A DNA stretch of 33,634 bases from an uncultured Verrucomicrobiota bacterium (GCA_903835555.1 CAILNN010000421.1:1-33634); one strand, 5' to 3'; shown: positions 1-8,909, counted from the first letter of the stretch. The notes: generated by a model not told the origin, from the letters alone. Made by a program: numbers and translations.

Positions 1-23
1 AATAATGGCAGCGGAACTGTCAG

Positions 24-1379
24 TCATCCGCCCAAGGTGGTCGGATCTCCAACGTCTCCCTTGTTATATTCCACGTAGGCTTCGGTAAGGTCCGCAGCAT
101 ACAGGACAGCCGATCCCTTCCCCAAGTTCAGTCGGACATGGAGGTCAAATTCCGAAGGGGCTGCTGCTGCGCAAAGTTCAGCAAACGTCGCCGAAGTTGG
201 TTGGCCGCGTTTCAGGCTCCAAAGGACTTGTCGACTTCCCGGAGTACTATACCCGATATCGACTTTGGCCTCCTCCACGTAGGCCGAGCTGTAGCCCAAG
301 GCATCAATGATTCGTCCCCAATTGGGATCGCCTCCATGCCAACTGGTTTTGACTAAGGCGCTGTTGGCGATTGAGCGAACGGCTGCATCGGCTTCGGCGG
401 TGTCCCGGGCTCCGCTCAATCGAAGGGTAACCACTCGATGAACTCCTTCACCGTCGCGGACAATCATTTTGGCCAATTCTAGGCAAACATGCTGAAGGGC
501 CGCTTGAAACGCTTTGTAGTTACGTCCGAGTTCGGACTTGGCCAATTGCTTGATGGGCGTATTTCCCGCCAAACCGTTGGCCAATACCAGCACCGTGTCG
601 TTGGTGCTCATGTCCCCGTCCACAGTGATCCGATTAAAGCTATTGGCCACCGCTTCCCGCAAGGCCATCTGAAGGGTCCTGGCTTCGATAGCCGCATCTG
701 TGGTGATGAACCCCAACATCGTCGCATGAAGTCCAGGGGGGATACCAGGAAGTGCCGCCGGTCTGGCACCGTTGGCGCTCATACCGGGTTGGATCATCCC
801 GGCACCTTTACACATCCCGCCCAAGCGAACGTTCTTGCCACCGAGTTTAAACTCGATCGCCAGCGACTTGGATCGACTATCGCTGGTCATGATGGCCTCC
901 GCCGCTTGAGCGGCATGGGCCTCCGTTGATCCCAGTTCAATCGCGGCTGCTTGGATGCCTTGAGTGACGTTTTCCATCGGCATGAGAACGCCGATTCGCC
1001 CCGTTGACCCCACCAGGGCATACCCTTCCGAAATGGCCAACGCTTGTTCGGCCAATCGGGTCATGGCCAGCGCATCCTTCATCCCTTGCTTTCCCGTGCA
1101 GGCATTGGCATTCCCACTGTTGATGACCACCGCTTGCGCCATGCCCTTGGCCATTCGAGAGACGCAGACTTTGACCGGAGCAGCACAAATCTGGTTGGTG
1201 GTGAACATCCCCGCAGCGGAGCAGGGGACCTCGCTCACCAGCAATGCCAAGTCACGCTTGGCACCTTTGTTCGAGCCCTTGCCGGTCCCCAACCGCTTGA
1301 TATCGCAGAACACTCCCGCAGCCCTAAATCCTCGCGCGGCAACCACTGCTCCGGGCACCGAAGTAAACGTTTTTGGCAC
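24..1379 (-). CDS. argJ: Bifunctional glutamate N-acetyltransferase / amino-acid acetyltransferase (ArgJ)
   Basis: ArgJ transfers acetyl from N-acetylornithine to glutamate in the cyclic arginine pathway; some members also use acetyl-CoA. The 451-residue protein is somewhat longer than typical ArgJ (about 390-410). Visible signatures: the STGRIG oxyanion-hole segment near residues 125-130, MCKGAGMIQPGM at 189-200, and the self-cleavage site HATMLGF, where Thr220 would become the N-terminal nucleophile of the beta chain. HGGDPNWGRI near residue 350 is also characteristic. The start is a GTG at 1379 with no clear Shine-Dalgarno. The gene is complete, with the stop at 24-26 next to the window edge. 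It runs divergently from the PEP-CTERM gene, so the roughly 135-base gap holds both promoters. No other arg gene is in view. Identification is secure; mono- or bifunctionality cannot be read from sequence alone. Confidence 0.96.
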   Translation of the reverse strand: MPKTFTSVPGAVVAARGFRAAGVFCDIKRLGTGKGSNKGAKRDLALLVSEVPCSAAGMFTTNQICAAPVKVCVSRMAKGMAQAVVINSGNANACTGKQGMKDALAMTRLAEQALAISEGYALVGSTGRIGVLMPMENVTQGIQAAAIELGSTEAHAAQAAEAIMTSDSRSKSLAIEFKLGGKNVRLGGMCKGAGMIQPGMSANGARPAALPGIPPGLHATMLGFITTDAAIEARTLQMALREAVANSFNRITVDGDMSTNDTVLVLANGLAGNTPIKQLAKSELGRNYKAFQAALQHVCLELAKMIVRDGEGVHRVVTLRLSGARDTAEADAAVRSIANSALVKTSWHGGDPNWGRIIDALGYSSAYVEEAKVDIGYSTPGSRQVLWSLKRGQPTSATFAELCAAAAPSEFDLHVRLNLGKGSAVLYAADLTEAYVEYNKGDVGDPTTLGG

Positions 1380-1469
1380 GGGTCGGTTGAACTAGGTTTG
1401 ACCGACGAACGCAAGGGGGAAATGGTATGGTGGTCCGACTTTGGGCTCAGGTTTTTTGGATAATTCGTC

Positions 1470-1497
1470 TTGACACCTCTTTCGCGATTGGTATACC
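1470..1497 (+). promoter_or_regulatory. Sigma70-like promoter of the PEP-CTERM gene
   Basis: A perfect TTGACA (1470-1475) is followed after a 16-base spacer by TATACC (1492-1497), 18 bases before the ATG at 1516. A second GGTATA lies at 1504-1509, so the -10 assignment could shift. The leader is very short and carries no Shine-Dalgarno. Confidence 0.5.
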
Positions 1498-1515
1498 GCT
1501 AAAGGTATAACACCC

Positions 1516-2295
1516 ATGAAGTCCACTGTTTTGTTAACTCGTTCCTTGACGACCGTTCTCGGTGCGATCTCGGCTCTAAAAACGCATGCCGACTTCTCCG
1601 ACGATTTTTCCTCGCAATCCCTTGCGAATTATACCGTTTACAATCCATTGGCCGCTTTCGGAACTCCGGCATCGTTCGTGTTTCCGGGAGCTGGTCTTCA
1701 GATTAACGTTCCCCAGTCGGCATTGCCAACGCAGTTGGGACCAGGCCGGGCCGGTGCTTTTGTAAATGGCCAGTCTTATGGCAACGTGGCGGTCAGTTAC
1801 GATATCTTGAATTCAGGCACCGGAAAACAATACGCCGGGGCCTTTGTCGAAATTGGCACCCTTGGCATTGGACAAGTGAGCGGCTACACGGTTGGATACG
1901 ACTACTCGGCAAATGAGTTCCTAATCGCCAAGGTGGTTGGCGAGGTGACTCAAGGTCCGATTAGCCAGACAGCAGCATCGGGTGTCCTTGCCCTGACACC
2001 GGGCGATGTCCTACACGTGGATTATAGTGATATCAATGGCCAGCAGTTCGCCACATTGACAGACAAGACTACTGGAAAGGTCCTATCATCAGTAAGTGGC
2101 TCTGACGCCACCTTCACCCAAGGCTCAGTCGGATTGGGTGTCGCCATTCAATCCACTCAAGCTGGACTGACCGCCACCACGACTTTTGGCAATTTTTCCG
2201 TGACCACGCTCACAGTTCCAGAACCTTCCACTTGGGCTCTCGCCGTAATCGGTTTGGGTGCATTGGTGTGGTCGGCCCGCCAACGCCGCGCTTAG
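1516..2295 (+). CDS. PEP-CTERM sorting-domain exported protein
   Basis: A 259-residue exported protein of unknown specific role. It starts with a signal peptide (about residues 1-25, ending near KTHA). A beta-rich body follows that looks like a concanavalin-A/jelly-roll fold (FSDDFSS opening; alternating hydrophobic strands over about 30-230). It ends with the canonical PEP-CTERM tail: the VPEPSTWA motif, a hydrophobic stretch (LAVIGLGALVW) and a basic end (SARQRRA). In known systems exosortase recognises this tail and the protein goes to the outer surface or extracellular matrix. No exosortase gene is in this window. A good TTGACA promoter lies just upstream. Exported and sortable is well supported; ligand or function is unknown. 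Confidence 0.9.
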   Translation: MKSTVLLTRSLTTVLGAISALKTHADFSDDFSSQSLANYTVYNPLAAFGTPASFVFPGAGLQINVPQSALPTQLGPGRAGAFVNGQSYGNVAVSYDILNSGTGKQYAGAFVEIGTLGIGQVSGYTVGYDYSANEFLIAKVVGEVTQGPISQTAASGVLALTPGDVLHVDYSDINGQQFATLTDKTTGKVLSSVSGSDATFTQGSVGLGVAIQSTQAGLTATTTFGNFSVTTLTVPEPSTWALAVIGLGALVWSARQRRA

Positions 2296-2779
2296 TCGAT
2301 TTTTTGCCTTCCTGTCGGCGGGCGTTTCGTAAACGAGTAGCAGAAGCCATAGCTGCTCGGGTGCTAATGGAATCGGACAACCGATTCGCCGCTTACCGTC
2401 AACGGATCGCTGAGGACGATTGGCGATTTGCCCGGGCGGGAATGTCCGTGACCAATGCCAACCGTGAACTCTGGCGAGGTACTTTTGACTCTGACGGGGT
2501 GGAGGCGCGACGAGGGAGCATATTGCGACGAAATACGTGACCGAGGAGCAACGAAGCCCCCGCCTGTTTTGGCCAGCAGATAGGCAAATGCATTTTGAAA
2601 ACACGGCCTAGGCTTTTTTATCCCGGTCCAGACCACAAGCGCATCCTTCACTACTGCCATCGCGGACGCGAACAAGGACCAATTCTGGCTCTGACCAGAC
2701 TATGTGAAGTTAGCCCCGCGCTTACGGGCTTATGTTTCCTAAAAGAGTTTGGCGAATCGGTGGAGAGTCACTACCACCA
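2296..2779. other. Intergenic region with a dispersed repeat and no credible gene
   Basis: This stretch of about 480 bases separates the PEP-CTERM gene from the SHOCT gene. Open frames of 60-160 codons exist on both strands, but they overlap one another and have no family features, and part of them is the 83-bp repeat at 2502-2584. I see no RNA gene or strong terminator. A decayed gene at 2330-2500 is possible but unrecognisable. Confidence 0.55.
2502..2584. repeat. Dispersed repeat, copy 1 (83 bp identical to the window's right end)
   Basis: Positions 2502-2584 match 33552-33634 base for base. The right arm here (GCCCCCGCCTGTTTTGG) is intact, but the left arm (about 2491-2501) has several substitutions relative to copy 2, so the long stem seen in copy 2 is weakened here. 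The core contains two similar direct blocks (GACGAGGGAGCA and GACCGAGGAGCA) flanking a short A/T-rich centre. A reading frame through it on the minus strand is most likely spurious. Confidence 0.85.
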
Positions 2780-3589
2780 TTAAAGGCGACTCAGAAGTTC
2801 CGCCTTTTTGGTATTAAACTCAGCATCGGTCAATAGGCCTTGTGCACGCAAGGTGCCCAGTCGTTCAATCGTGGCCAGTACATCCTTCGTTTCACCCGAA
2901 GTGACCGATGATCGAGTCGAATTAAGCGGAGCAGGGGATACCTGGACCGATTGACCATTTCGGTACACGACCGGTAGGCTATTGAGATTCACCGTTCCGA
3001 ATTGGCTCGTGAACACGATCGCCCCGCCTGAACCTTGTTGCTGGGAAAACCCGCCAATTTGATGGTCGAGAGTGTCATAGACCCACACGTCTGAACCGGT
3101 TTGTACCGCCAATCGCCGGGCCACGGCAAAGTAGGCGTAACGCACCGAGTTTTGCGAACCGGTCGCGTTCGGAAAGCCGATTTCTTGCGGCCACCAATTG
3201 GAGCTGGGATCAGGCTGGAAGAGGGTCGATTGCCCGGGAGGCACACCGGTTGCCTGCGATTGCCAGTGATTTCCACCCTGGTTTTGCGATTGAAAACTGC
3301 CGCTGCTCAGCAAGCCCGGTTGGCTGGCTAGAATACCAGAAATATCATTGCAAATGGAGTCCACGCGGCCTTTTAGACCGTGATTGAACATGTCGCCCAA
3401 CATGATCATGCCTCCGCGCATCCATTGACCAGAACCGCCAAACTCTGGATGCGAGAATTGGGCCATTGAACCGTTCCCATTTAGTACGGAGAACATCATG
3501 TGGGTCACGGCGTCGACGCTAAAGCCGTGCCGCCGGGACAGATCATCCGCGATGCGTTCGCCTTCCGGAGTCAATGTTTGTGCAGTCAT
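2780..3589 (-). CDS. SHOCT-domain protein of unknown function
   Basis: A 269-residue protein with no signal peptide or membrane segment. The last 35 residues form a SHOCT (short C-terminal) domain: a helical pair with the typical pattern IERLGTLRAQGLLTDAEF..KKAELLSRL. The N-terminus contains a helix-forming section (PEGERIADDLSRRHGFS) and then a Met/Gly-rich stretch (MRGGMIMLGDMFNHGLKGRVD). The middle is low-complexity Ser/Gln/Asn/Gly, followed by a beta-rich part (about 145-215) around VWVYDTLDHQIGGFSQQQGSGG. SHOCT domains often act in oligomerisation and occur in proteins of uncharacterised role. The ATG at 3589 is well placed. It is a single-gene unit whose 3' end faces the repeat-bearing gap. 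Confidence 0.85.
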   Translation of the reverse strand: MTAQTLTPEGERIADDLSRRHGFSVDAVTHMMFSVLNGNGSMAQFSHPEFGGSGQWMRGGMIMLGDMFNHGLKGRVDSICNDISGILASQPGLLSSGSFQSQNQGGNHWQSQATGVPPGQSTLFQPDPSSNWWPQEIGFPNATGSQNSVRYAYFAVARRLAVQTGSDVWVYDTLDHQIGGFSQQQGSGGAIVFTSQFGTVNLNSLPVVYRNGQSVQVSPAPLNSTRSSVTSGETKDVLATIERLGTLRAQGLLTDAEFNTKKAELLSRL

Positions 3590-3894
3590 AGGTCAGTTCC
3601 GAATCGGGTCGAATGAACCGAAAAATGCTTCGGGCAAACGACACAGGCGTTCACCGTGGCGAGTCATTGCTCTATTTGCAAGCCACCGTCGAACCGGACA
3701 CTATCCAAACCCGCGCGGAGAGCGCGACAAAACAACCCGTAGCGCAGCCTTTTAGGCTGCCGTATCGCAGGTCTGCAGACCTGCTCGGCGGTCCAAACCG
3801 CGCCCCGTTCTCTATTTCGCCTGTTGGAGCGTCCGAGAGCCATCGCCAAATCTATCCTGACCCTGGCCAATGAGGGTGATACACTTCCGCATCA
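3590..3894. other. Intergenic region with tandem palindromes
   Basis: Divergent spacer between the SHOCT gene and the Tat-exported protein gene. No coding region is supported. It carries the palindrome pair at 3744-3784; the remainder presumably contains the two promoters, though no strong -35/-10 pair stood out. Confidence 0.5.
3744..3784. repeat. REP-like pair of tandem palindromes
   Basis: Two adjacent palindromes are joined by the short linker CGTATC. The first, 3744-3760, has arms GCAGCCT and AGGCTGC around TTT. The second, 3767-3784, is a perfect 18-bp palindrome, GCAGGTCTGCAGACCTGC. Both sit in the frame GTAGCGCAG..GTATCGCAGG. From memory this resembles abundant intergenic repeats of Verrucomicrobiota; I could not search for it. 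Confidence 0.7.
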
Positions 3895-5382
3895 ATGAAT
3901 CGACGTACTTTCTGTCGCCTGCTCTGTGGCGCAGGGGCCGGGGCATCTCGGCTCAGTCTCGCGAATGCAGAGGAGTTGCGCAAAGGGGTGCTCTACCCAC
4001 AGCGTATGCCGGGGACCCGCCCCGAGCCTGCTTTTTCGTGGTATGACAACATCCTGGAAAAAATTCCCCCACTCAAGCACCCGCGTGGCTCCCGTTGGCC
4101 CTTGATCGCCTGGGAGGGCTTTTCGTTTCAGCCTCAACCGCCCGAATATTATCACCAGCTTCTCCGGCGAGGTTTAACCCAACATATTCGACTGGACACA
4201 GGCATGATCGATACCGCATTGGCCATTCAAGCAGCCGGTTCCCCGGTGATTGCCATGGAGGGCCGATCGGGAGCTTTTCCAGCATCGCTCGCCGGTGATT
4301 CGGCGGTGTGGGCACATCAGCTTGATTCCGAGTATAGGCCTAAGGAGTACGTGCGTCCTTGTCCCTCAATCCATACCGGATGGGCTAAGTTTGCCGACCA
4401 ACATCGGAACACGTTGCGCGAGTTCCGCGATCGTGGTGTCCATCTTGACGCTGTCTGGGCAGATTGGGAAGGGGATCCACTTTACGGTGATGATCGTTAT
4501 GATCAAGCCCGCCACTGCCAGCGATGCCGCGAGGTTCTTCCAGCCAAAGTACTGGCTTCGCCCGCTGTCTTTGATGATTACGCGGCTCGCAAGTTTTATG
4601 AACTCTTTGCGACATACTATGCGGCACCCGTCCTGGAGTTCTATCCTAAGTGTTCCGTGACCGACTGGCTGGCTCAGCCGTCGACGCCCGAGGAACCCCA
4701 ACTCAGTTGGAATGGGCGGCAGGGACATCCGATCATGCCGCCCTTGATCACGGCCTACAACCCCACTGCCTATGGTGCCGCCTCCTGGGTCTGGAAGGAT
4801 CGCCCGACCTCTCAGTGGCGAGACCAGGAGCATGTCGACCAAGTCTATACGAACGTGCTGCTTCGGCATGTTTCGTTGTCTGGTAGTTTGGCCGACCGCT
4901 GGGCGCCTGAAAAAGAGCTTATCCCGTGGGTGGCGCGCTGGGTTTCGGAAGCTCCAGAAACCGACTTTCCCGTAATGTCGCGTCCTCGCTATCGGGAGGT
5001 CCTGAGACATCTCTGGTTGAGGGGCGTAGCCGGCATGCAGGTATTCAGTCCACGGATTCGCGACTTTGAGGCCATGGCCCTGCCGGAACTGGAAGATGCC
5101 GTGGCAGTCTATGACGAGATGCTGGAGTTTCGCGAATTCCTTGAGCACGGCGAAGTGCTATCTTACCAACTTCCGTCCAAGCGGGATAAGGGTGTCTTGT
5201 GGTCGGGGCTTCGATTGGGCGATCGCGCCGTCGTAAGGGCCTTTAAGCAGGGCGGGGGAAAGGCGAAGGAAACGGTGCGCCCTTGGCGGGATTCCCACTT
5301 CCACGTGACGGCTAGCAATCCTGGCAAATCTTATCTGCTCACTTGCAAGGGAGGAGTTGAAGAGAAACGCGATACCCGATGA
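3895..5382 (+). CDS. Tat-exported protein of unknown function
   Basis: A 495-residue protein I do not recognise by family. The N-terminus (NRRTFCRLLCGAGAGASRL) fits a twin-arginine signal: two arginines, Thr-Phe, then a small-residue hydrophobic segment, cleaved probably near residue 25. The mature part alternates strands and helices in a way compatible with a TIM-barrel or glycoside-hydrolase-like fold. It has an acidic segment, HLDAVWADWEGDP, near residue 185 and a CQRC pair near residue 205 that could bind metal or form a disulfide. Trp, Tyr and Phe are frequent, as in carbohydrate-active enzymes. The C-terminal 90 residues look like a beta sandwich. Its 3' end converges on the outer-membrane protein gene with only 13 bases between. 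Enzymatic function is a guess. Confidence 0.75.
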   Translation: MNRRTFCRLLCGAGAGASRLSLANAEELRKGVLYPQRMPGTRPEPAFSWYDNILEKIPPLKHPRGSRWPLIAWEGFSFQPQPPEYYHQLLRRGLTQHIRLDTGMIDTALAIQAAGSPVIAMEGRSGAFPASLAGDSAVWAHQLDSEYRPKEYVRPCPSIHTGWAKFADQHRNTLREFRDRGVHLDAVWADWEGDPLYGDDRYDQARHCQRCREVLPAKVLASPAVFDDYAARKFYELFATYYAAPVLEFYPKCSVTDWLAQPSTPEEPQLSWNGRQGHPIMPPLITAYNPTAYGAASWVWKDRPTSQWRDQEHVDQVYTNVLLRHVSLSGSLADRWAPEKELIPWVARWVSEAPETDFPVMSRPRYREVLRHLWLRGVAGMQVFSPRIRDFEAMALPELEDAVAVYDEMLEFREFLEHGEVLSYQLPSKRDKGVLWSGLRLGDRAVVRAFKQGGGKAKETVRPWRDSHFHVTASNPGKSYLLTCKGGVEEKRDTR

Positions 5383-5395
5383 AACAGGCCCAGTT

Positions 5396-6496
5396 TCAAA
5401 AGGTTCGAGACAGTCTAAAGACAAAGACAAAGTCGGCGAATCCCGCCGCCACCGGTGCCATTCCATTTTCCTGTTCCTGCACACTTTGCTGCCGGTTGCG
5501 ATAAACCGCGAAAGGTGCGGTCAGGGATGCGGACCAGGAATGGTACATCGTGGAGACTCCCGGTTCGACGGAGATGGCGTAACCAGGTCGCCTAAAACCG
5601 TCGCTTCCACCAACCAGATCATGAACTGGTACGCCTTCAATCCGAGCACCCAAAGAAAACGAGATGGAGCGGGAAGGCCAAGCAACCCATTCGAAGCCGC
5701 CCCGAGCGAGGTAGTTGTCAGTGATCGAATAGGTGCCACTAAGACTGGCCGTCGGCGTGTAGCTCTCCTGCGGAGTCAGTGTATACGCTCCATTAATATA
5801 CACCGAGAGGCGTGGAATCACTTCGCGGTAGGCAGCCACTTCAAAAACAGAGCCCCATCCTCCAGCGCCCAACTGGATCGATTGATCGACCGCATGTGTC
5901 TGCGCGATTGGACCGCGTCGCCCGGGGATCAAAAAGGTATCTTGAACATCCCTGTCTCCGGAGGGCGCGGAGACCCCCAACCCGAGTTGCACATTTCCGT
6001 GCGGGTGGTTCGTAGGGACCAAGGCCCAACCATATCCCATTAACCGAATGTCACCCAGACCTGCTGAATGGGTATGGAACCGACCAAGAATCGTGCGTTG
6101 CTGATTCAAGGCTCGAACCACCTGCGACCGATCGTTCACGGCTGTCGGAAGCGTTAGTTCCAGGCTCCATTGAGGTGTGAACGAATACCTTAGACTAAGG
6201 TCGATAAAGTGGGAATCATTAATCTCCTGGCTTCCCTCGGCAGCCCTTTGGGTTTGTTCAACATCGCCGCTAAACATCCGGTCTGAGTGGAGCCAACGAT
6301 ATCCAACTGATGCTTCCCAGCTTTCGGCGAATTCCTTGCCGTCGACCTCGCCCAGAAGGCACGACGTTCCTCCTCCGGCACCACGAGAAGCAATGCAACC
6401 TTGGGCATTCAACATGTGTGGTCTTGCCCCAGAAAGAATAACTCCAACTCCGATCGCCACCCATCTAAGTCTATAAGAGACGGATATTGGATTCAT
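5396..6496 (-). CDS. Outer-membrane beta-barrel protein (transporter-like)
   Basis: A 366-residue protein with a signal peptide (about residues 1-31, ending near LNAQ). A chain of amphipathic strands runs through the whole mature part (e.g. SVGYRWLHSDRMF, FIDLSLRYSFTPQWSLELTLP, VQLGLGVSAPSGDRD, GSVFEVAAYREVIPRLSVYINGAY) and the protein ends in Phe (LSRTF), the usual outer-membrane assembly signal. The pattern resembles the MetA-pathway phenol-degradation / transporter-like barrel group, but that is a fold-level impression. Cys34 and Cys46 near the mature N-terminus could form a disulfide. The gene stands alone, convergent with the Tat-exported protein and upstream-adjacent to the haloperoxidase gene, from which a repeat-bearing spacer of 200 bases separates it. 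Confidence 0.8.
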   Translation of the reverse strand: MNPISVSYRLRWVAIGVGVILSGARPHMLNAQGCIASRGAGGGTSCLLGEVDGKEFAESWEASVGYRWLHSDRMFSGDVEQTQRAAEGSQEINDSHFIDLSLRYSFTPQWSLELTLPTAVNDRSQVVRALNQQRTILGRFHTHSAGLGDIRLMGYGWALVPTNHPHGNVQLGLGVSAPSGDRDVQDTFLIPGRRGPIAQTHAVDQSIQLGAGGWGSVFEVAAYREVIPRLSVYINGAYTLTPQESYTPTASLSGTYSITDNYLARGGFEWVAWPSRSISFSLGARIEGVPVHDLVGGSDGFRRPGYAISVEPGVSTMYHSWSASLTAPFAVYRNRQQSVQEQENGMAPVAAGFADFVFVFRLSRTF

Positions 6497-6553
6497 TTAG
6501 CAGTTCTACTTGGTTCGGGTTCCAGGACTAATTCGGAAGCCGGAGGCTTTCCA

Positions 6554-6602
6554 GCCATTAGCAGCCGCTGGTTGAGCGAAGCGAAACCATCGGATCAATG
6601 GC
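6554..6602. repeat. Intergenic hairpin repeat (verrucomicrobial type)
   Basis: A stem-loop has arms CCGCTGGTT (6565-6573) and AACCATCGG (6585-6593), complementary except one pair, around GAGCGAAGCGA. An outer stem CCATT/AATGG extends it. The preceding GAAGCCGGAGGCTTTCC is part of the same motif as I remember it from other Verrucomicrobia and Planctomycetes. The rest of the 6497-6696 spacer holds two further short hairpins near 6630-6675 and no gene. Confidence 0.6.
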
Positions 6603-6696
6603 CAAAATAAGCAAGGCACCCCGGAATGATGCGGCATTTCGCATTGGTGGGTCGGCCTGCGAAAGGCCAAACCGATTTCGATGACATGACTCTGGT

Positions 6697-8763
6697 CTAC
6701 GGCTGGAGAGACGTCAGCACCCGAAAGAACCGTTGCGACCCTGAAGAAGTATTAGTGGACACGACACTCGCGTCATAGGCGGTAACAAATCCCCCCACGT
6801 CATCCGTAAAAGGAACCGAAAGTGAAGGTGTGGATTGCTGTTTGTAGAAGAGGCCCCGAACAGTTGAATAAGACAAGCGGTGAACCGAAGGTCCTTGCGC
6901 TTGAATCGCCAGAGCCACATCGCTTGTAGCGACGGTTCCGTTAAAGAAGCGCGTCGCCAATTGCAGGACGCCCTTTCCACACTGGGAGCCTATGATCCGC
7001 CCGGTAAAATCATCAATCGGTGGGTGGATGCCACCCCACAGTCGCGAAACACCGGCGAGGTCCGCTGCGTCATAATAGGTCGCCCATTGCAACTGGACAG
7101 TCGCACTGGGGCCGTACTCGGTGGTCAGTCCCGTACCCGCTGGGGCCGTATGGATTCCCATTCCCCCTGGCAGGAATTCCGAGCCCGTAATGCCAGTCAG
7201 GACTTCGGCAGCTGCCCTGCTGAACGTGCTGTGACCGGAAACATAGCCAGGGAACGCTGGGGTAACAAAGCTGGCCTTTTGGTACGGAAACCAATCTTCC
7301 GGTTGAATCCAATGCACCCCGCTGTATTGGCTCGGATCCGTGGGCGGTCCACCCCACGCGAGAATGACCACCTGACCCACCGGCAATCCCGCGTGACGTC
7401 CGCCCGGAGCGGCAGTTACGGGAGTGACCAGCTCAATCAAACCCGGGATCAGTGGAAGGCCGTTCGTGCTGAAAGAAGGCTGTAGCGGGTCGCTGGATTG
7501 TCCGTTTTGTCCCATGTATCGAATTGCGGAAATCGGTCTCCATCCATCATATTCTCGCTTAAGCGACCAAGCGGCGCAGGCCGCTTCGTGCACTGCTGCG
7601 TTCAGGGCAAAGTAGACTTTAACATCCCATTCCAGCGGGTCGACTACTGGCCCCGTTCCATACAGGCGTTTGACAAAATTCGTATTGTCGCTGACCCCGT
7701 TGGCAATCACATTCCAGTGGCCAGGAGGTGTCTCCGAATTCGGACCATCGGCAAAAAACTCGGCAATGACCCGGGCAAAATCTCCGCGCTTGGCAGGATT
7801 TGGGGCGTAAGGTTGACCCGTCACCGGATTAACGGAATAGCCTTTTCCATCATTGGATCCCAACGTGTTGTTTCCAATCGTTCCGGGTGAAAAATCCAGA
7901 ATAACGCCATCGTCAGGTGTCAATTGATTGCTCCGGCGAATGTTTTCAACCACATTGGTGCGGAAAGCGTCCGATGAAGCCGTGCCCAGCCTGGGTGGCG
8001 GACCGGGATCGATCCAAGCGCGGCTGGAATCCGTACGATCCAAGGCAAACGGGCGAACCCACAACCATTGAGAACCCAGAAACGTTTGCAAGGGACCTGT
8101 CGGAAGTCCATTTTGGTCCACGGCATTGGCAATTTCCAACGGTTGCCATCGATTGACGTCAACAACTGTAGTGCCGCTCAGACCGGTGTTCAGGTATCCA
8201 TTGATCGGTGCATATCCACCTTTTGAAGCTAGCAAGTCCTTGTATCCGTTGGTCTGGTAGGAGCCATCGTTGATAAACCAAGCGGAAACGGCATCGTAAA
8301 CCGAGTTTCCAACTCCTGCCGGTGTCGATAGGTCACGCGACTGATTGGACGGGTCGTAGCCGAGGGAAGCCAAGTGAGCATCAAGAGCGGGGAGCGTTAC
8401 AGCGGCGCTTTTTGAAAGGGCATAGCGTTCTTTCAATATCCGATAAGCGGCATAACTGATTGCCTCCCGCCGAGCAGAAGGGATATCGTTAGCCGTTGCC
8501 TTTTGGCGAAAGACATAGCCGACCGGTCCGTTGGTATAGGCAGCCCAGGCGTCGTACATGACAACGGAAAGACTGAAAAGGTTCCGTGCGTGAACTGGAG
8601 GGTGAGGCTTGTCGATTCGAATCGCAGCCAGAGTCTGCTCGTCCCAATCGCGAGCGATAGTTTGACTTGGCACCACCTGTCCAGTCGCTAATTGAGGCAA
8701 AAATGCCGCTCCAGCGATGCCGAGCAGGATGCGGCGCAAGCCAAGTTTCCATGAACTTCGCAT
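6697..8763 (-). CDS. Secreted vanadium-dependent haloperoxidase family (PAP2-like) protein
   Basis: This family shares its fold with PAP2 acid phosphatases; members oxidise halides with peroxide using vanadate, or act as phosphatases. Key motifs: YVSGHSTFSRAAAEVL (the SGH signature with the catalytic His) and, about 70 residues later, RLWGGIHPPIDDFTGR, carrying the conserved Arg and the vanadate-ligand His. The N-terminal domain with VHARNLFSLSVVMYDAWAAY is also typical. I chose the ATG at 8763 because it gives a textbook signal peptide (MRSSWKLGLRRILLGIAG, cleaved near ATGQ). An ATG at 8805 and a TTG at 8862 are in frame upstream. The last 60 residues form a separate beta-rich tail ending RFFRVL, as in many exported verrucomicrobial proteins. 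Actual halide specificity is unknown. Confidence 0.9.
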   Translation of the reverse strand: MRSSWKLGLRRILLGIAGAAFLPQLATGQVVPSQTIARDWDEQTLAAIRIDKPHPPVHARNLFSLSVVMYDAWAAYTNGPVGYVFRQKATANDIPSARREAISYAAYRILKERYALSKSAAVTLPALDAHLASLGYDPSNQSRDLSTPAGVGNSVYDAVSAWFINDGSYQTNGYKDLLASKGGYAPINGYLNTGLSGTTVVDVNRWQPLEIANAVDQNGLPTGPLQTFLGSQWLWVRPFALDRTDSSRAWIDPGPPPRLGTASSDAFRTNVVENIRRSNQLTPDDGVILDFSPGTIGNNTLGSNDGKGYSVNPVTGQPYAPNPAKRGDFARVIAEFFADGPNSETPPGHWNVIANGVSDNTNFVKRLYGTGPVVDPLEWDVKVYFALNAAVHEAACAAWSLKREYDGWRPISAIRYMGQNGQSSDPLQPSFSTNGLPLIPGLIELVTPVTAAPGGRHAGLPVGQVVILAWGGPPTDPSQYSGVHWIQPEDWFPYQKASFVTPAFPGYVSGHSTFSRAAAEVLTGITGSEFLPGGMGIHTAPAGTGLTTEYGPSATVQLQWATYYDAADLAGVSRLWGGIHPPIDDFTGRIIGSQCGKGVLQLATRFFNGTVATSDVALAIQAQGPSVHRLSYSTVRGLFYKQQSTPSLSVPFTDDVGGFVTAYDASVVSTNTSSGSQRFFRVLTSLQP

Positions 8764-8805
8764 CAAAAGGGTGGCTGCTGGCTGGATATCTCTATGATTC
8801 GGCAT

Positions 8806-8835
8806 GGAAAGTACAGTATAGTACAAGTAGCCTCT
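8806..8835 (-). promoter_or_regulatory. Possible promoter of the haloperoxidase gene
   Basis: On the minus strand a TATACT -10-like hexamer lies inside the near-palindrome GTACTATACTGTAC, just upstream of the ATG at 8805. No good -35 element was found. The symmetry could equally be an operator. Confidence 0.25.
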
Positions 8836-8909
8836 GATGTAGGAAAAAGGGTCGCTTACCAAGATTCAGGGGCGAAACGGCTTTCGGTCGTGGTAGGTAG
8901 GCTTCTCAA

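Noticed and set aside
2125..2604. Minus-strand ORF of 159 codons
   Set aside because: It covers the PEP-CTERM gene 3' end in antisense and the dispersed repeat; no family features.
4366..5148. Minus-strand ORF of 260 codons
   Set aside because: Antisense to the Tat-exported protein gene, which has a signal peptide and a coherent composition; the antisense product shows neither.
5357..6043. Plus-strand ORF of 228 codons
   Set aside because: Antisense to the outer-membrane barrel gene; Arg/Ser-rich with no domain.
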